The notes: a model not told the origin generated them from the sequence alone. A DNA stretch of 64,000 nt from Takakia lepidozioides (GCA_030704615.1 CM060732.1:20088001-20152000), one strand, 5' to 3'; counted from the first letter of the stretch, positions 38,175-50,190 are shown. Translations and numbers: made by a program.

Positions 38175-40780
38175 CAAATAATTTTGGTTCGCTTTGAGAC
38201 TTGGCCAGTATATTCAATGTACCATGGAAGAGGCCCCAGAGTAATATGAGATCAACCGAAATTTGTTCAATGGGCCGACGGATGGTTGCCCATCCAAATG
38301 ATTTTCATTCGCTTTGAGACTTGGCCAGTGTGTTCAATGTACCCTCTGATAGGTCCCACTGTAATATGAGATCAATCGAAATTTGTTCAATGGGCCAATA
38401 AGGCGTTCAGTTGTCATCTGGTTTTTGTTCATTGCGGAAAAAAAATCTTGCAATACGTGCACGGCTATTGCACCCATTGAACGGATGTGGTTGAAGCCCC
38501 TCTTTTGCCTGCATGTGCTTGAACATGTGCGGAGACACAACAGACGAATAAATCATTTGCCTCCCCATCGACACCAAGCCATTCCATAATGTAATTGAAT
38601 TTAAATTAATTTTAAGCCATTAAATAGGTTTGCACTGCCTTTCATTGGGGGTTTCTGCCACGTATCGATTTTGTTTTTGGCTCGATTTTGTTTTGCGGCT
38701 TCAAGCATCCCACGGCTACTCCCCCGCCAAAATTTGGACCAATAAAAAATGCCCCAAAAAAAAAATGTTCTCTTTGCTCACTATTGCAGAACTCTTTATG
38801 AAGAGTGCATAAAGTAGAGCACAAATCAAGTTTGGAGTGCAAAACGGGCAAGAAACTGCGGATTTGGGTCCAAATGAATTATGTTCACTCCCAAATCTGG
38901 CATGCACGTTGCATATGGCTATATTACACGCCCCATTCAAAAACAGAATGAAAAAAAAATCGTGAGCACGCAAAACACAGTCCAGCAGGTCCCAAAGCAA
39001 TAGCAGATCCAACATAATACATTCAACGGGTGAACGGATGGTTGCCCATCCAAATCATTTTTGTTTGCTTCCAAACTTTGCCAGTACGTTCGAGACACCC
39101 TCTCACAGGTCCCGGACTAATATCAGATCAATCGAAATTCATTTGATGGCTCAACGGATGGTTGGCCATCGAAATGATTTTGGTTCGCTTTGAGACTTGG
39201 CCAATATGTTCAATGTACCATGGAAGAGGCCCCAGAGTAATATGAGATCAACCGAAATTCGTTCAATGGGCCAACGGATGGTTGCCCATCCAAATGATTT
39301 TCGTTCGCTTTGAGACTTGGCCAGTGTGTTCAATGTACCCTCTGATAGGTCTCAGTGTAATATGAGATCAATCGAAATTCGTTCGATGGGCCGATGAGGC
39401 GTTCAGTTGTCATCTGGTTTTTGTTCCTTATGAAAAAGAAACCATGCAATGCGTGCACGGCTATTGCACCCATTGAACGGATGTGGTTGAAGCCCCATTT
39501 TTGCCCGCATGTGCTTGAACATGTGTGCGACACATGTGCGGAGACCCAACAGATGAATAAATCATTTGCCTCCCCATCGACACCAAGCCATTCCATAATG
39601 TAATTGAATTTTAAATTTTTTTAAGCCATTAAATAGGTTTGCACTGCCTTTCATTGGGGGTTTCTGACACGTATCGATTTTGTTTTTGGCTCGATTTTGT
39701 TTTGCGGCTTCAAGCATCCCACGGCTACTCCCCCGCCAAAATTTGGACCAATAAAAAATGCCCCAAAAAAAAAATGTTCTCTTCGCTCACTATTGCAGAA
39801 CTCTCTATGAAGAGTGCATAAAGTAGAGCACAAATCAAGTTTGGAGTGCAAAATGGGCAAGAAACTGCGGTTTTGGGTCCAAATGAATTTTGATCGCTCC
39901 CAAATTTGGCATGCATGTTGCATATGGAGTCATTACACGCCTCATTCAAAAACGGAATGAAAAAAAAAAACATGAGCACGCGAAACGCAGTCCAGCAGGT
40001 CCCAAAGTAATAGCAGATCCAACAAAATACATTCAATGGGTGAGCGGATGGTTGCCCATCCAAATCATTTTTGTTTGCTTCCAAACTTTGCCAGTATGTT
40101 TGAGACATCCTCTCACAGGTCCGGACTAATATCAGATCAATCAAAATTCATTCAATGGCTCAACGGATGGTTGGCCATCGAAATGATTTTGGTTCGCTTT
40201 GAGACTTGGCCACTATGTTCATTTAAGAGGCCGCATAGTAATATGAGATCAATCGAAATTCGTTCAGTAGGCCAACGGATGGTTGCCCATCCAAATGATT
40301 TACGTTGCATATGGAGTCATTACACGCCCCATTAAAAAACGGAATGAAAAAAAAAACATGAGCACGCGAAACGCAGTCCAACAGGTCCCAAATAAGCAGA
40401 TCCAACAGAATACATTCAATGGGTGAGCGGATGGTTGCCCATCCAAATCATTTTTGTTTGCTTCCAAACTTTGCCAGTACGTTTGAGACAACCTCTCACA
40501 GGTCCGGGACTAATATCAGATCAATCGAAATTCATTCAATGGCTCAACGAATGGGTCGCCATCGAAATAATTTTGGTTCGTTTTGAGACAGTATGTTCAA
40601 TGTACCATGGAAGAGGCCCCAGAGTAATATGAGATCAACCAAAATTCGTTCAATGGGCCGACGGATGGTTGCCCATTCAAATGATTTCGTTCGCTTTGAG
40701 ACTTGGCCAGTGTGTTCAATGTACCCTCTGATAGGTCCCAGTGTAATATGAGATCAATCGTTAACAATTAATCATGAATC
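38175..40780 (+). repeat. Tandem duplication of about 1.0 kb with nested 115-120 bp repeats
   Basis: TTTTGGTTCGCTTTGAGACTTGGCCA recurs at about 38,181, 39,180 and 40,189. The two long copies are near-identical over most of 1,000 bases. Each holds a family A copy (38,655-38,960 and 39,660-39,968) and several units built on CAACGGATGGTTGCCCATCC and TAATATGAGATCAA. A third copy is partial and rearranged (40,189-40,760). The recurring 60- and 99-codon frames are shadows of these repeats. Confidence 0.8.
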
Positions 40781-40924
40781 ATCCATTAGGGGAACTCTTG
40801 GTTCACCCTTTGAACCATTTAACATTGACATCATACTTGTCCAATAACTTTAAGAGGGCATGTACAAGACACTCGCAAAGTTTCAAATGAATTCAAAATC
40901 ATTTGGCAGGGGAATGATTGGTTT

Positions 40925-41280
40925 ACCCATAGCCAATTTCAGGGGCTGAAATTGCCATTTATGGGGCTTGAATTGCCAATTTCAGGGGTTGGACTTGCAA
41001 TTTGAGGGGCTGACATTGCCATTCCAGGGGCTTCAATTGCCAATTTCAGGGGCTGCACTAGCAACTGCCATTTCAGCTATTTGCAATTTGAGGGCGGGAA
41101 TAGCCATTTCAGGGCAATTTGAGGGGTTGGAATTGACAATTTCAAGGGCTCAAATTACAATTTGAGGGGCGGCCGGGGTTGGTCATTTTAGGGACTGACA
41201 TTACCAATTTTAAGGGCTTGAATTGCATTTTGAATTGTAATTCAAGGGTTACAATGGGCCATTGGGGGGCTAGAATTACC
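40925..41280 (+). repeat. Degenerate repeat on GGGGCTGNAATTGCCAATTT
   Basis: About fourteen units of 18-24 bases, alternating AATTTCAGGGGCT and GAATTGCC, embedded between satellite copies. The AATT cores make weak local dyads. No coding content. Confidence 0.7.
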
Positions 41281-41904
41281 AAAGCAATGACATCCAAAGC
41301 AATATAAAATCATTTGATAGCGGAATGATTGGTTCACCTTTCAACCATTTTTTATTCACGTCATACTTGTCCGGTACTTGTAGGAGGGCATGTGGCTGAC
41401 ACTTGCAAAGCTTCAAAGCAATGTAAAATCATTTGATAGGGGAACAATTGGTTCACCCTTTCAACTATATTTTACTGACCTCATACTTGTCCGGTACCTT
41501 TAAAATGGCATGTGAAAGACACTTGCAAAGCTTTAAAGCACTCCAAAATTATTTGATATGATCATGATTGATTCACCCTTTCAACCATTTTAGATTGACT
41601 TGAAACTTGTGAAAAACCTGTAAGAGGGCATGTACAAGACACTTGCAAAGTTTCAAATCAATTTAAAATCATTTGGTAGGGGGACGATTGGTTCACCCTT
41701 TAAACCATTTTAGATTGATGTCATACTTCTCAAAGACGTGTAAGAGGGCATGTAAAAGACACTTGCAAAGTTTCGGAGCAATAAAATATCATTTCATCGG
41801 GGAAGTTTCCGTTCACCATTTCATCCAATTTTGAATTGAACTGGATTTTTACTAAATAAAATGATTTAGAGGGCATAGGATTGTGGGGCGCAATGAGTGT
41901 GGGG

Positions 41905-42235
41905 CGCAATTAATTTGTTTTTGGCTTGATTTTGTTTTGTGAGTTGAACCCTCACACCACCACATCCTTGCTAAAAAATGTACCAAAGAAAAATGTTTGG
42001 AAAAAAACGTTCATCATTTGCTCTATGCTCACTATTGCAAACTCTCTATGAAGAGTGCATGAAGTTGAAGATAACTTCATCTTGGAGTGCAAATGAGGGA
42101 ATAAAATGTGTTTTGGATGCAGACGATGTCTGTTCATGGTAATATTTTGCGTGCAACTCTTCATGTTGTTATCAAGCACATGGCTTCAAAATGGAATTAA
42201 AAACAATTCATGTGCAGGCGAAAGGTTGTTTCTCC
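41905..42235 (+). repeat. Family A copy
   Basis: Full-length family A, from TTGTTTTTGGCTTGATTTTG through CTCTCTATGAAGAGTGCATG to the TCATGTGCAGGCGAAA end. It interrupts the 120-bp satellite, so it is younger than that array or was moved in with it. Confidence 0.7.
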
Positions 42236-42721
42236 TTATGAATTTGAATAACCCATTCAAACAACTTTGTTGAAGTTCAATTTTGGTCCATATGTGCTTA
42301 AGTACGTACAAATCACGTACACAAAGTTGCAAGTGAAGAAATAATCATTTGCCCCCCGAACAACTCGTTAAACCTTTCAACCAATTTTCAATCATGAATC
42401 ATTTAATAGGGGAACTATTGGTTCACCCTTAGAACCATTTTAGATTGACCTCATACTTGTCCGGTAACTTAAAGAGGGCATGTACAAGACACTCCCAAAG
42501 TTTCAAATCAATCTAAAATCATTTGGCAGGGGAACGATTGGTTCACCCATTGACCCGGTGTACACTGTCACTCTTCAAGAGTGGGTGTGGTGCTTGATTA
42601 TCCCATATGATGGACCCAGGTGCCATGGCCAAGTAACAAACCATTAAAACATTATGGTACGACAAACACAATTGAAAACAACATTTATTCAAACGATGTA
42701 CAGTCAGAGGTCTACAAGTTT

Positions 42722-44228
42722 CTATCCATCCTCCAGCAATTTTTGGGCTCGGGCCAATTGAATAGCCCCGTCATGAAACGCTTCACAACATTTTCTAGTT
42801 TGTACCGCAACTCTACTGTGTCTACACACATGTTTCCAGAGCGGAAGCAAAACAGGTTCCAGTAGACATATTGTTGAACAGACTTGCATCGAACGTGTTA
42901 CCCCCATTTATTGCCTGGGCTATCTTCCCAATTGCAAAGGTCTCTGATGGCACGGTTAGAGGGGGCCTACGAGGTGTGCCATCTAACTGGTTGTTGGCTA
43001 CATTATGAACAATTGCAATTTCAGGTGCAATCCACCATCTATGTGCGAGAGTCTTTATCATCTTGTCTCTGCTCTCGAAAATGTACAACGTGATTTTTGG
43101 GTCATCCGTCGTGGAGGCCATCCCCCAATCGCATACCCCGATGTACACATCTTCAGACCCTTGTGGAAAATGCAACAAGATGTTGTCGGGGGACATGTCG
43201 TTGTGCAAGAGGTGGTGATTATGAACGTTGAGCATGATGTGCAAAAGCGCCCATGCCAATTGGGTCGGAATCGAACCAGTCAGTTGACCTCCTGCATTTC
43301 CTGCTCCGTCCCCCGTCGTTTCATTAACTCCCTGTTATCCCGATCATTCCCCCATTTTCTGTCAATACTCAACCATGATCGTATGGTCCCCCTATTCCAC
43401 CAATGTGTGTAACCTTCATTTCGATGTGGATGCAACGCAAAATACTTTATGATGCCGAAATGATGGAACTTTACAGCCAACGCCTCATTGTTATGTTGGA
43501 CTTTGGCATTCCCTGGGCGTTTTCCCTGCTAGCTCCCAAGATGGAGGAATGAATTGATCCCCAACAATTCTAACCCCCCCGAATTGTACCATACCCTCCC
43601 TGTTTGGGCGTCGAGTTGTTGTACATGTGCGTTTGTGGATATGTATCTCACGTTCAATGCCGCATCCGCGGACGAGGACCCTGCCTTCCCTGGGAGTGGT
43701 TTCGTACGTCGTTTGGCGTGGGCCTTTGCCATGTCAGACCACCAATCCACAAGCACAAACAACTCCTCCTCCGAAGTTGACATGCGACCTTCAGCTACAT
43801 GTGTTCTCGTAACAAACTTGTCCATGGTTTGCCTCAGATTCCATGTGGCATCATGGGCCCGGTCCTCCATCCATTTTGTGAACTGGAACTTCGCCCTGTC
43901 CTCCTCCCATTCATCCCCGGCCAAAGCCTCCCTCATTCTCATCTCCATATTGTGCTGGAATCTAAGGAACCTTTCATTCCCATGTCGGACATACAAAAGA
44001 TTCAAATGTAGTGTGAAAAGAAGGGGCGTGAATCCCCTTCTGTATAATTCTAATTGTGCTTCCTTCCATTCTAAGCGGAGCAAAAGAAAGAAGGTTCTTC
44101 TTTTCTGTCCTACTGTCGTCACTTGGCTGTGGGTTTCCCTCAGCTCCTTCGTGATCAGAGTTCAAGCAATCCTCATCCACGCCGCAGCGGAAGAGAAGAC
44201 ATGGATGGGGAGTCAAATTGTTGTTCAC
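42722..44228 (-). pseudogene. Divergent protein-kinase-like relic
   Basis: The frame at 42,822-43,259 shows HNDMSPDNILLHF (catalytic loop, HxD...N), then CDWGMAS (DFG position), then WWIAPEI (APE position), spaced as in a kinase C-lobe. Upstream frames (43,280-43,480 and 43,529-44,122) read as one acidic, Trp-rich helical protein and possibly the N-lobe. Downstream (42,722-42,860) another frame continues. The parts lie in three frames with no splice signals between, so the gene looks broken. The catalytic Asp and the metal-binding Asn and Asp are kept, but DFG is DWG. It may be a transposon-carried or lineage-specific kinase. Confidence 0.55.
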
Positions 44229-44389
44229 TCTTGGTTCTACCTTTTACACAACATCCTCTACCTGCAGGTACAGCACCAACTATGCTGCCACGATGTATTC
44301 AGTGATGCAATCAGCCCTATGTCAGTGATAAACACTGCCCTTGTGGGCAGTTCCCTTGGTCTGCAACACGTCGGAAGCCCCTTTTTGTA

Positions 44390-46135
44390 ATGAGATCACG
44401 GTCTAGGTGGGTGGACAGCTCAGATCTGCCATGAACTGCAGGCCCACTAGTTTGATCATTCAGGGTTCATGTCTTCTTGACCTTGCCTCTCTCCATTTGT
44501 CCATCCCTCATCAACCCTTTCTCCCTTTTCACTTTTTCTTTCTCTCACACTCTTTTTCCTTGGTGTGTGGATTCCTCACTTTTTTTACAACAGCATGGCT
44601 ATGATGCAATGCAAATGCACATCCAGCCAGGCATCCAGTGCATCCATCATTGAAGTCAACCTTGGTTACAAGACATGATCTGCCCCTCTGTCGGTCTTCT
44701 CTTTTTCTCTCTCTCTCCAGTGACTGGTCCTTGCACTATCTTTCCCCAAGTGGATCCTATTTGGCCAAGGCTTCACTTCACAACCCTTCTACAGATCTCA
44801 AATCACACACCCTGACAGCTCTCTTTTTTCCTCAAATGCAAACCTCAGTCATTCACATGTTGAGAACACTTCTATAAATCAGATCCAAACCCCAAAACAG
44901 TATTGACTTTTCTTCCCCATCCACGTCATCCCTCTCAGTTCTTCAAATCCGTTTCTGTCTGACCATCCATGTTCTCCTTTATCCACCAAGCTAGTTCTAC
45001 ACTGGCTCCACTGTTTTAACATCCAGGGCTGTTTTGCTTATGCTGGCTGAAGACACTGAAAAAAAGAAAAACACAACAACAGCAACCATTCTGACCCTGA
45101 TGTGAGCTATCCTTGTCCCCTCTTTCTTTTTCCTAATGACAGTGTAACAACAGGTGCATCCATCTCCACCCTATCCTGGTTTGAATTCCAGTGTCTTCAT
45201 TCCATTTTCAAAGGGCTTTTCTACTCCTCACATTTCTGTCCCCTTCAGCAGATACAAGAGACAGTTCCAAAACTTCACAAAGTCATTCCTAAGTGCCCAA
45301 AAAGAGAAGCCAACACTCTTAGAACTTATCTGTCTTATACTCGTGTGAAGCGGTGGTTCTGCCTGCCAAGCTGGCACCTCACCATCGCTGTCATCAGCCA
45401 TATTCAACGCTTCTTCTCATCTTGATTCCAGTTCTCATCATGTCATGACGGCTTGCTTCATCAGCTGGCAACATCCTTGTGCTTGCCAACCTCTACCCTA
45501 TCCTTCTACATGTGTACTTCTGCCCTAAGGATTGATGTGCTCCTACAGCTCTAAGACAGAAGGTAACTACAAGTCTTAATTACAGATAACCCGAGTCGCA
45601 TCCACACCAGCCTGCACTTCTCATTCCCCAACAGCTGTTGCTGCGCTCTATCTCCTCATAACTGTACTCTTCAAGACAATGGCGGCAGCGGTAGTGCACC
45701 GCTCTTAGCACCTGCTCAGCTTTCAAAATTGATTATTACCACGCAGAAAGAGGCACCGCTTCTCTTTGCACAAAATGCCAAGCAGATCCCTTAACGTCGC
45801 GCTTTAAGGCAAGCTGATTCACATGGCGCAGGTGTAAGTTCCCAAGCCAGCCTGCCTGACAACTCCACGGCAGCAGCTGTGAAGAGTTGTCCGTCGTCTT
45901 CCTCCTCGTTTTCCTCAGCTCGAGTTTCTAGGTTAAACATACGCGACGAAAATCATTCATTCCAAGGATGAAAAATGCGCATGTTATGACTTAGCCATAT
46001 TTTGTCCTGGCAGAGCAAGAGCATAGTGTTCCCATGGAATTACCTGTAGGCCTGGGTAATTCCCTCCCGACATTAGTACCAGGCACTCCCTTTTTCATCA
46101 ATGCCGTAATTTGATGCCCAACAACATTTTCAATG
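44390..46135. other. No recognisable gene; pyrimidine-rich
   Basis: Long CT-rich stretches on + (44,480-45,250) with several short open frames and no motif. It could be an intron or untranslated region of an unseen gene. Confidence 0.35.
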
Positions 46136-46351
46136 TTACTCCCCTGCATTCACACTACACAAACGCATTATGTCATTGTCCTTCAAATAATCCAATACTA
46201 CTTGCTTCACCACCTTCGCGGCCTCTGCGCTTGGATAGTCTTTTTTGTTGACCTGACTATCCCGTTTATGTGCATGTTTACGCTTCATACCTTTACGCCA
46301 TTTCCCTGAGGAACCCCCTGACACTGCGTTCGAAGCAACGTTTCCGGACAT
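46136..46351 (-). CDS. Small basic protein of unknown function
   Basis: 71 codons from an internal Met; the frame is open further upstream to 46,597, but that part crosses T-rich repeat-like sequence. It contains KWRKGMKRKHAHKRD, which could be a nuclear signal, then a helical VKQVVLDYLKDND segment. No family recognised. It may be an exon of a larger gene. Confidence 0.25.
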   Translation of the reverse strand: MSGNVASNAVSGGSSGKWRKGMKRKHAHKRDSQVNKKDYPSAEAAKVVKQVVLDYLKDNDIMRLCSVNAGE

Positions 46352-46719
46352 GATGAAAGTACTCTGCGGAATAGACGCGGCTTCGTAACGGAAAAAAAAA
46401 CCCAGACTACTGATAACCTTATATACTAATAGACCTATTTCCTCACCCTCTATTGGTATAGTACCCAAAGCAAATTCTCCCGCAGTCCCAGGAAAAAAAG
46501 GCAAAAACTCCTCCCCCACACAAATCCACTTTCTCTCCCTCCCCACGCTCAGTCCTGGCCACCGAAGTTCAAACTCCAAGAAGCCCCAAAACCGCACTCA
46601 CAGAGAGGGAAAAAAGTGGGTTGGGAATGAGGGGTAGGCCCTTATATACTGCCTGGAGAGGCCTGGCGCGCGACCACCTCTGCTGCCCATTCACGCCTTG
46701 CCACGTGTCCAGGGAGCGG

Positions 46720-47100
46720 TCGCACCTAATAACAAAAAAGAAAAAGTCTGTGACCACCACCGGCTGGTGGTCGCACTCATTTAAAAAATAATTAAAAATG
46801 TGCGACCATCCCCTGCTGGTGGTCGCACCTATTTAAAAAAAATGAAAAAGTAGCGACCACCACCTGCTGGTGGTCGCACACAATTTTTTTTTTAAAAAAA
46901 ATGTGCGACCACCCTCTGCTTGTGGTCACACCTATTAAAAAAAATGAAAATGCTGCGACCACCACCTGTTGGTGGTCGCACCCATTTAAAAAATAAGAAA
47001 AAATGTGCGACCACCCCCTTTTGGTGGTCGCATTTTTTTTTTAAAAAAATAATTTTAAATGTCCGACCAACCTTTGCTAACGGTCGCATGATTGACAATA
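46720..47100. repeat. Array of TGCGACCACC...GGTGGTCGCA hairpins (cluster 2)
   Basis: Seven to eight units at about 55-60 base spacing with A/T-rich spacers, the same design as cluster 1 at 34.7 kb. The loops differ (CCGGCT, CCTGCT, CCTGTT, CCTTTT) while the arms are conserved apart from single changes. Confidence 0.9.
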
Positions 47101-47224
47101 TAAATCATAATATATGAATTTTACAGATAATTAATGAAGTCCACGTAATGAGGCCACATCGGTAGCCACGTCGGTTCTCATAGTAAATAGTCAATAGTAA
47201 AGTAAAAAAATAAACATATTTATG

Positions 47225-47315
47225 TACAGTAACGTCGGTTTAGGACGTGACGTGACGCATGTCCGTCGCTGACGTCGGACGTGACGCTGACGCGTCAACG
47301 CCACGTCACGTCCAA
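47225..47315. promoter_or_regulatory. ACGT-rich block with inverted GGACGTGACGTG arms
   Basis: About nine ACGT cores in 90 bases, with the arm GGACGTGACGTG at 47,236 and its complement CACGTCACGTCC ending at about 47,312. It lies some 200 bases upstream of the DUF7869-like gene. It could be a bZIP-type promoter block or a transposon end. Confidence 0.45.
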
Positions 47316-47510
47316 ATTTGCAACTAGGTCACCCACGGCCACGGGGACGGAGCCTACAAATAGTACTCTCTAGACTTCTGGCCGCCGGGAGACCCGAACT
47401 TCACGATTGGCTCTCTAGCAAGATGCCTCCGCCAACTAGAGAAGCCCTCTTGCCGCGAAAGTCGTAACATCTTTGACCACCCACCTCAGAATTCTTTTTT
47501 CGAATCTCTC

Positions 47511-48857
47511 ATGAAGGGTAAATCGAGGTGTCTCGACGTCCTGAAACCTTTCAACGATAAGGAGAAGAGAAAAAGAAAAGTCCCACTTCCGCGAAGACTC
47601 TACCTACAGTTGGACAACTGCGTGAAGGAAAACAAAAACAGGTGGATGCTGGCTTTTCTGTCGCTCCTAACTGCGAGAGGAGTGTTTGAGGAGATTCAGA
47701 TGGGATTTCTCATGGTTGGCCATACCCATGAGGACATCGACGGATTCTTCAGTTATTTATCGAAGAAGCCGAAGCAAAACAACACCTACGTTCTCTCCGA
47801 TCTTATGAGGTTTTTTATGATCTCTCAAGATCTGCAATTTATTCCTCAAATCATTCAAGAGGTGCCAGATTTCAAGGCGTATGTGGACGGTTGTATTCTC
47901 GATGGAAAATAGGCTTTAATTGGGCAAACTTGCATGTATTTCGATTCTATGTAGATGAAGATGGTTGTCCTGTCATGAAGTTTAAGAAGTTTGCTACTGA
48001 TTCTGAGTGGCTCCCCAAAAAAGGTGCGGTGAAGATGTGGAAGTCGAATCCCGATGGGCCTGTAGCAGTACAACCCAGGGCTGTAAAAAAAACACCAATT
48101 TGAGGTATGGGAGATGACTCATCCGATAAACAGTCTTTTTATCAAAACTTGAATTAAAAAATACAGGGAGTTCTGGAAGAAGGGGATGTTGCTTGACGAT
48201 CATTATCGTGACATCATGATACAGTATGATCAATATTGGGAAGCAATCCTTGCAAAACTTGATCTTCCCATTCCTGGAGAATCACGACATTCAATCGCGC
48301 TTAAAGAGGGTTTTTGGCCCTCAACCAAGTGGGCTGTCAACCACCATAGAGCCGGAATCCATACACCTGCAGAGGATGATCTGTCGGAAGAAGATGAAGC
48401 CGTATTGTGGCCCCCGGCGTGATAGACCGAAGCAGCCTCTAAATCGTTCAAGGACATTGAGAATGGATTATTCGTCTTGGTTCGACCAGTAGATATTGTG
48501 ACGTTTCCAATTTGGATGGGGATGGCAATATCGGATGTGGTCCGCGACAGAGGATCCAGAAATTTTAAGAAGGTTCACGTCAAATGGTGGAGACCCAAGA
48601 AAGGAGGTAGCCCTTCCGATTTGGACTGGTACAAAGATTGTTGGTCCAAAGTTTGGGAGTTCAATCCAGATGATCCCCCTCAGTGGATTCACATTAACTC
48701 TGTCGTTTGGACAATGCCCGCCAGAAAAAACACGACACGTAATAGCTCTAAGAAAATTACCGCGGTGGAGGCGGAGAAAGCACGAGCAAATTTGGATGAG
48801 GCCAATCAACAGTCAGACAATGAAGACAATGCAACCTCGGGCGGAGAACAAGGTTGA
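47511..48857 (+). pseudogene. DUF7869-like transposon protein, broken
   Basis: The first 134 codons (47,511-47,912) hold YLQLDNCVKENKNRWMLAFL, FLMVGHTHEDIDGFFSYLS and a C-terminal helix. These are the LDN...ENKN and GHTHEDID signatures of the DUF7869 domain found in many transposon-like proteins. The conserved acidic and His residues fit a DDE/RNase-H-like fold (inference). The reading continues in shifted frames at 47,920-48,103, 48,186-48,422 and 48,477-48,857, the last with a WW-rich piece typical of such C-termini. The frames are not joined by clear introns, so it is probably inactive. Confidence 0.6.
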
Positions 48858-49309
48858 CAAGGACATATTGCGGAGGTTCACCTCTCGGCATGTTTTCAAG
48901 AATAAAACTAATGTTTTACCTCCACTCTCCATTTGTTTCTCTTCACGTCTTCAAATATTAATCTACCTTCTTTGCCAGCCACCAGCTTTTTTCCGGACCT
49001 CATCTCTGTAACGTTTCAGGAACCTCGAGTGATCATCCGGAGTTCCTAGTTATCCTGATGTCACTGCTTCCTTCTCTTTGCAGTTCCTCTCTCACATTAT
49101 GAATGGAGGATGCATGAATACAGTGTAGATGAATGCACAATGGATTTGACATGAGGTTGTGGTGTTTGTGGGATGGATTCATGAAGATTGCCAGTTCATT
49201 ATGAGTGGATTCTTTGTTCCATTTTCTTTCTGCAGGAACATCTGCAATAAAGTAGGGGATTTCAATGTTTTACGAAGAGGATGAGAAATGAACATAAAAA
49301 ATGCATAGT
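48858..49309. other. No recognisable gene
   Basis: Non-repetitive sequence between the DUF7869-like relic and the methyltransferase fragment. It may be the 3' untranslated part of either. Nothing else seen. Confidence 0.4.
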
Positions 49310-50116
49310 TCAGTCTGACTCAGAGTCAGTAGAATGTATCCCCGCGTCCTCTGCATCCAAGTCCAAGTATTTTAGAACTCCGGATCTACGATGGCTACAC
49401 CTACGGTCGGGCAATAAAAAGTCAGGGGAGAGAGCCTCGGCCATTTTAAGTGCCATGGCTTCGGCATACACAGGAAGCACAAAAGTGGAAAGGGGGCTGT
49501 CGAAAACAGTCTCGCCACAAATGGGGGTGTCTCCTGAAGATCCATCGTTGCCTTTCCTGCAAGTCACATCAAGAAATACGTTATTACTGTAAATTTGATG
49601 TCTGCGATTGAAAAGGGCACCCAAAGTGGAATGACAATTCCATTGCAGACTTACTCACATGAAAAATCGTTGTGGACCTACTTATCCTCGTGATCCTCAT
49701 CATTTTGGATTTGAATCGTTTCAGTTTGTGTGCCCGATGTAGAGATAGACAAAAGGGGGAGGAGCACAGTCTTGTATAGGTCAGAGTCACCCTCCATGCC
49801 AAAAAAGGATCTTCCGCCTGCCTTGCACGCATGGTAAGTTCCTCCTGCAACAGACAGGAGGACATGAACAGCTTGTAAGGGGGGGATTAACGAAGATGAA
49901 AATGGTGAAAGAAAACCAAATCTGAAGGGAGAACCTGTGGATATCGAGAGGTCGACCACCCGTGCAGAATGGTGGCTGCATGACTCCAGCAGTGTCTGCA
50001 TGAACGTTGGGGTTTTCTCCTTTGCACCTCTCCAGGGAGTGCCATCTGGTTTTTTGAGAGTCTGACTGGGCTGCATGAGGTTGTACAGAATGTCATCGAC
50101 ATGCGGCTCATACGAG
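49310..50116 (-). pseudogene. Truncated beta-class methyltransferase paralogue (C-terminal part)
   Basis: Three exons with matching phases: about 50,116 to 49,935, 49,844-49,682 and 49,556-49,310. Exon 1 reads DDILYN, then PTFMQTLLESC and VVDLSISTG, aligning with DYDVLFNN, PAFIQTIMETC and VLDLICGTG of the gene at 57,658-62,129. Exon 2 reads GRSFFGMEGD, matching DRHLFAYEED there. The intron after the ...TG of motif I is at the same place and phase in both genes. The upstream half (ParB-like part, motif IV) is missing, cut at a CATGAGC repeat. Motif I is degraded (DLSIST). The ends are acidic in both. Confidence 0.7.
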
Positions 50117-50117
50117 G

Positions 50118-50190
50118 TTTACTATTTCATGAGCAGAAACCATGAGCCATGAGCCATGAGCCGCATGAGCCGCATGAGCGGTGAGCCGAA
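50118..50190. repeat. CATGAGC(C) short tandem repeat
   Basis: About seven units of CATGAGC, CATGAGCC or GCATGAGC in tandem, starting where the methyltransferase similarity ends. It could mark the truncation point. Confidence 0.7.

Larger units (their letters stand above)
40790..42550 (+). repeat. Satellite with about 120-bp period
   Basis: Units read GATTGGTTCACCCTTT, AACCATTTTAGATTGA, CATACTTGTCCGGTA, GAGGGCATGT, AAGACACTTGCAAAG. They sit in tandem at 41,320-41,830 (four to five copies), with scattered copies at 40,790-40,915, 42,405-42,550 and about 37,980-38,070. The fixed spacing marks a true satellite family. Confidence 0.75.

Noticed and set aside
38630-39821. Two near-identical 60-codon frames at 38,630 and 39,639
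   Set aside because: They lie in family A copies within the 1-kb tandem duplication. They are repeat shadows, not paralogous genes.
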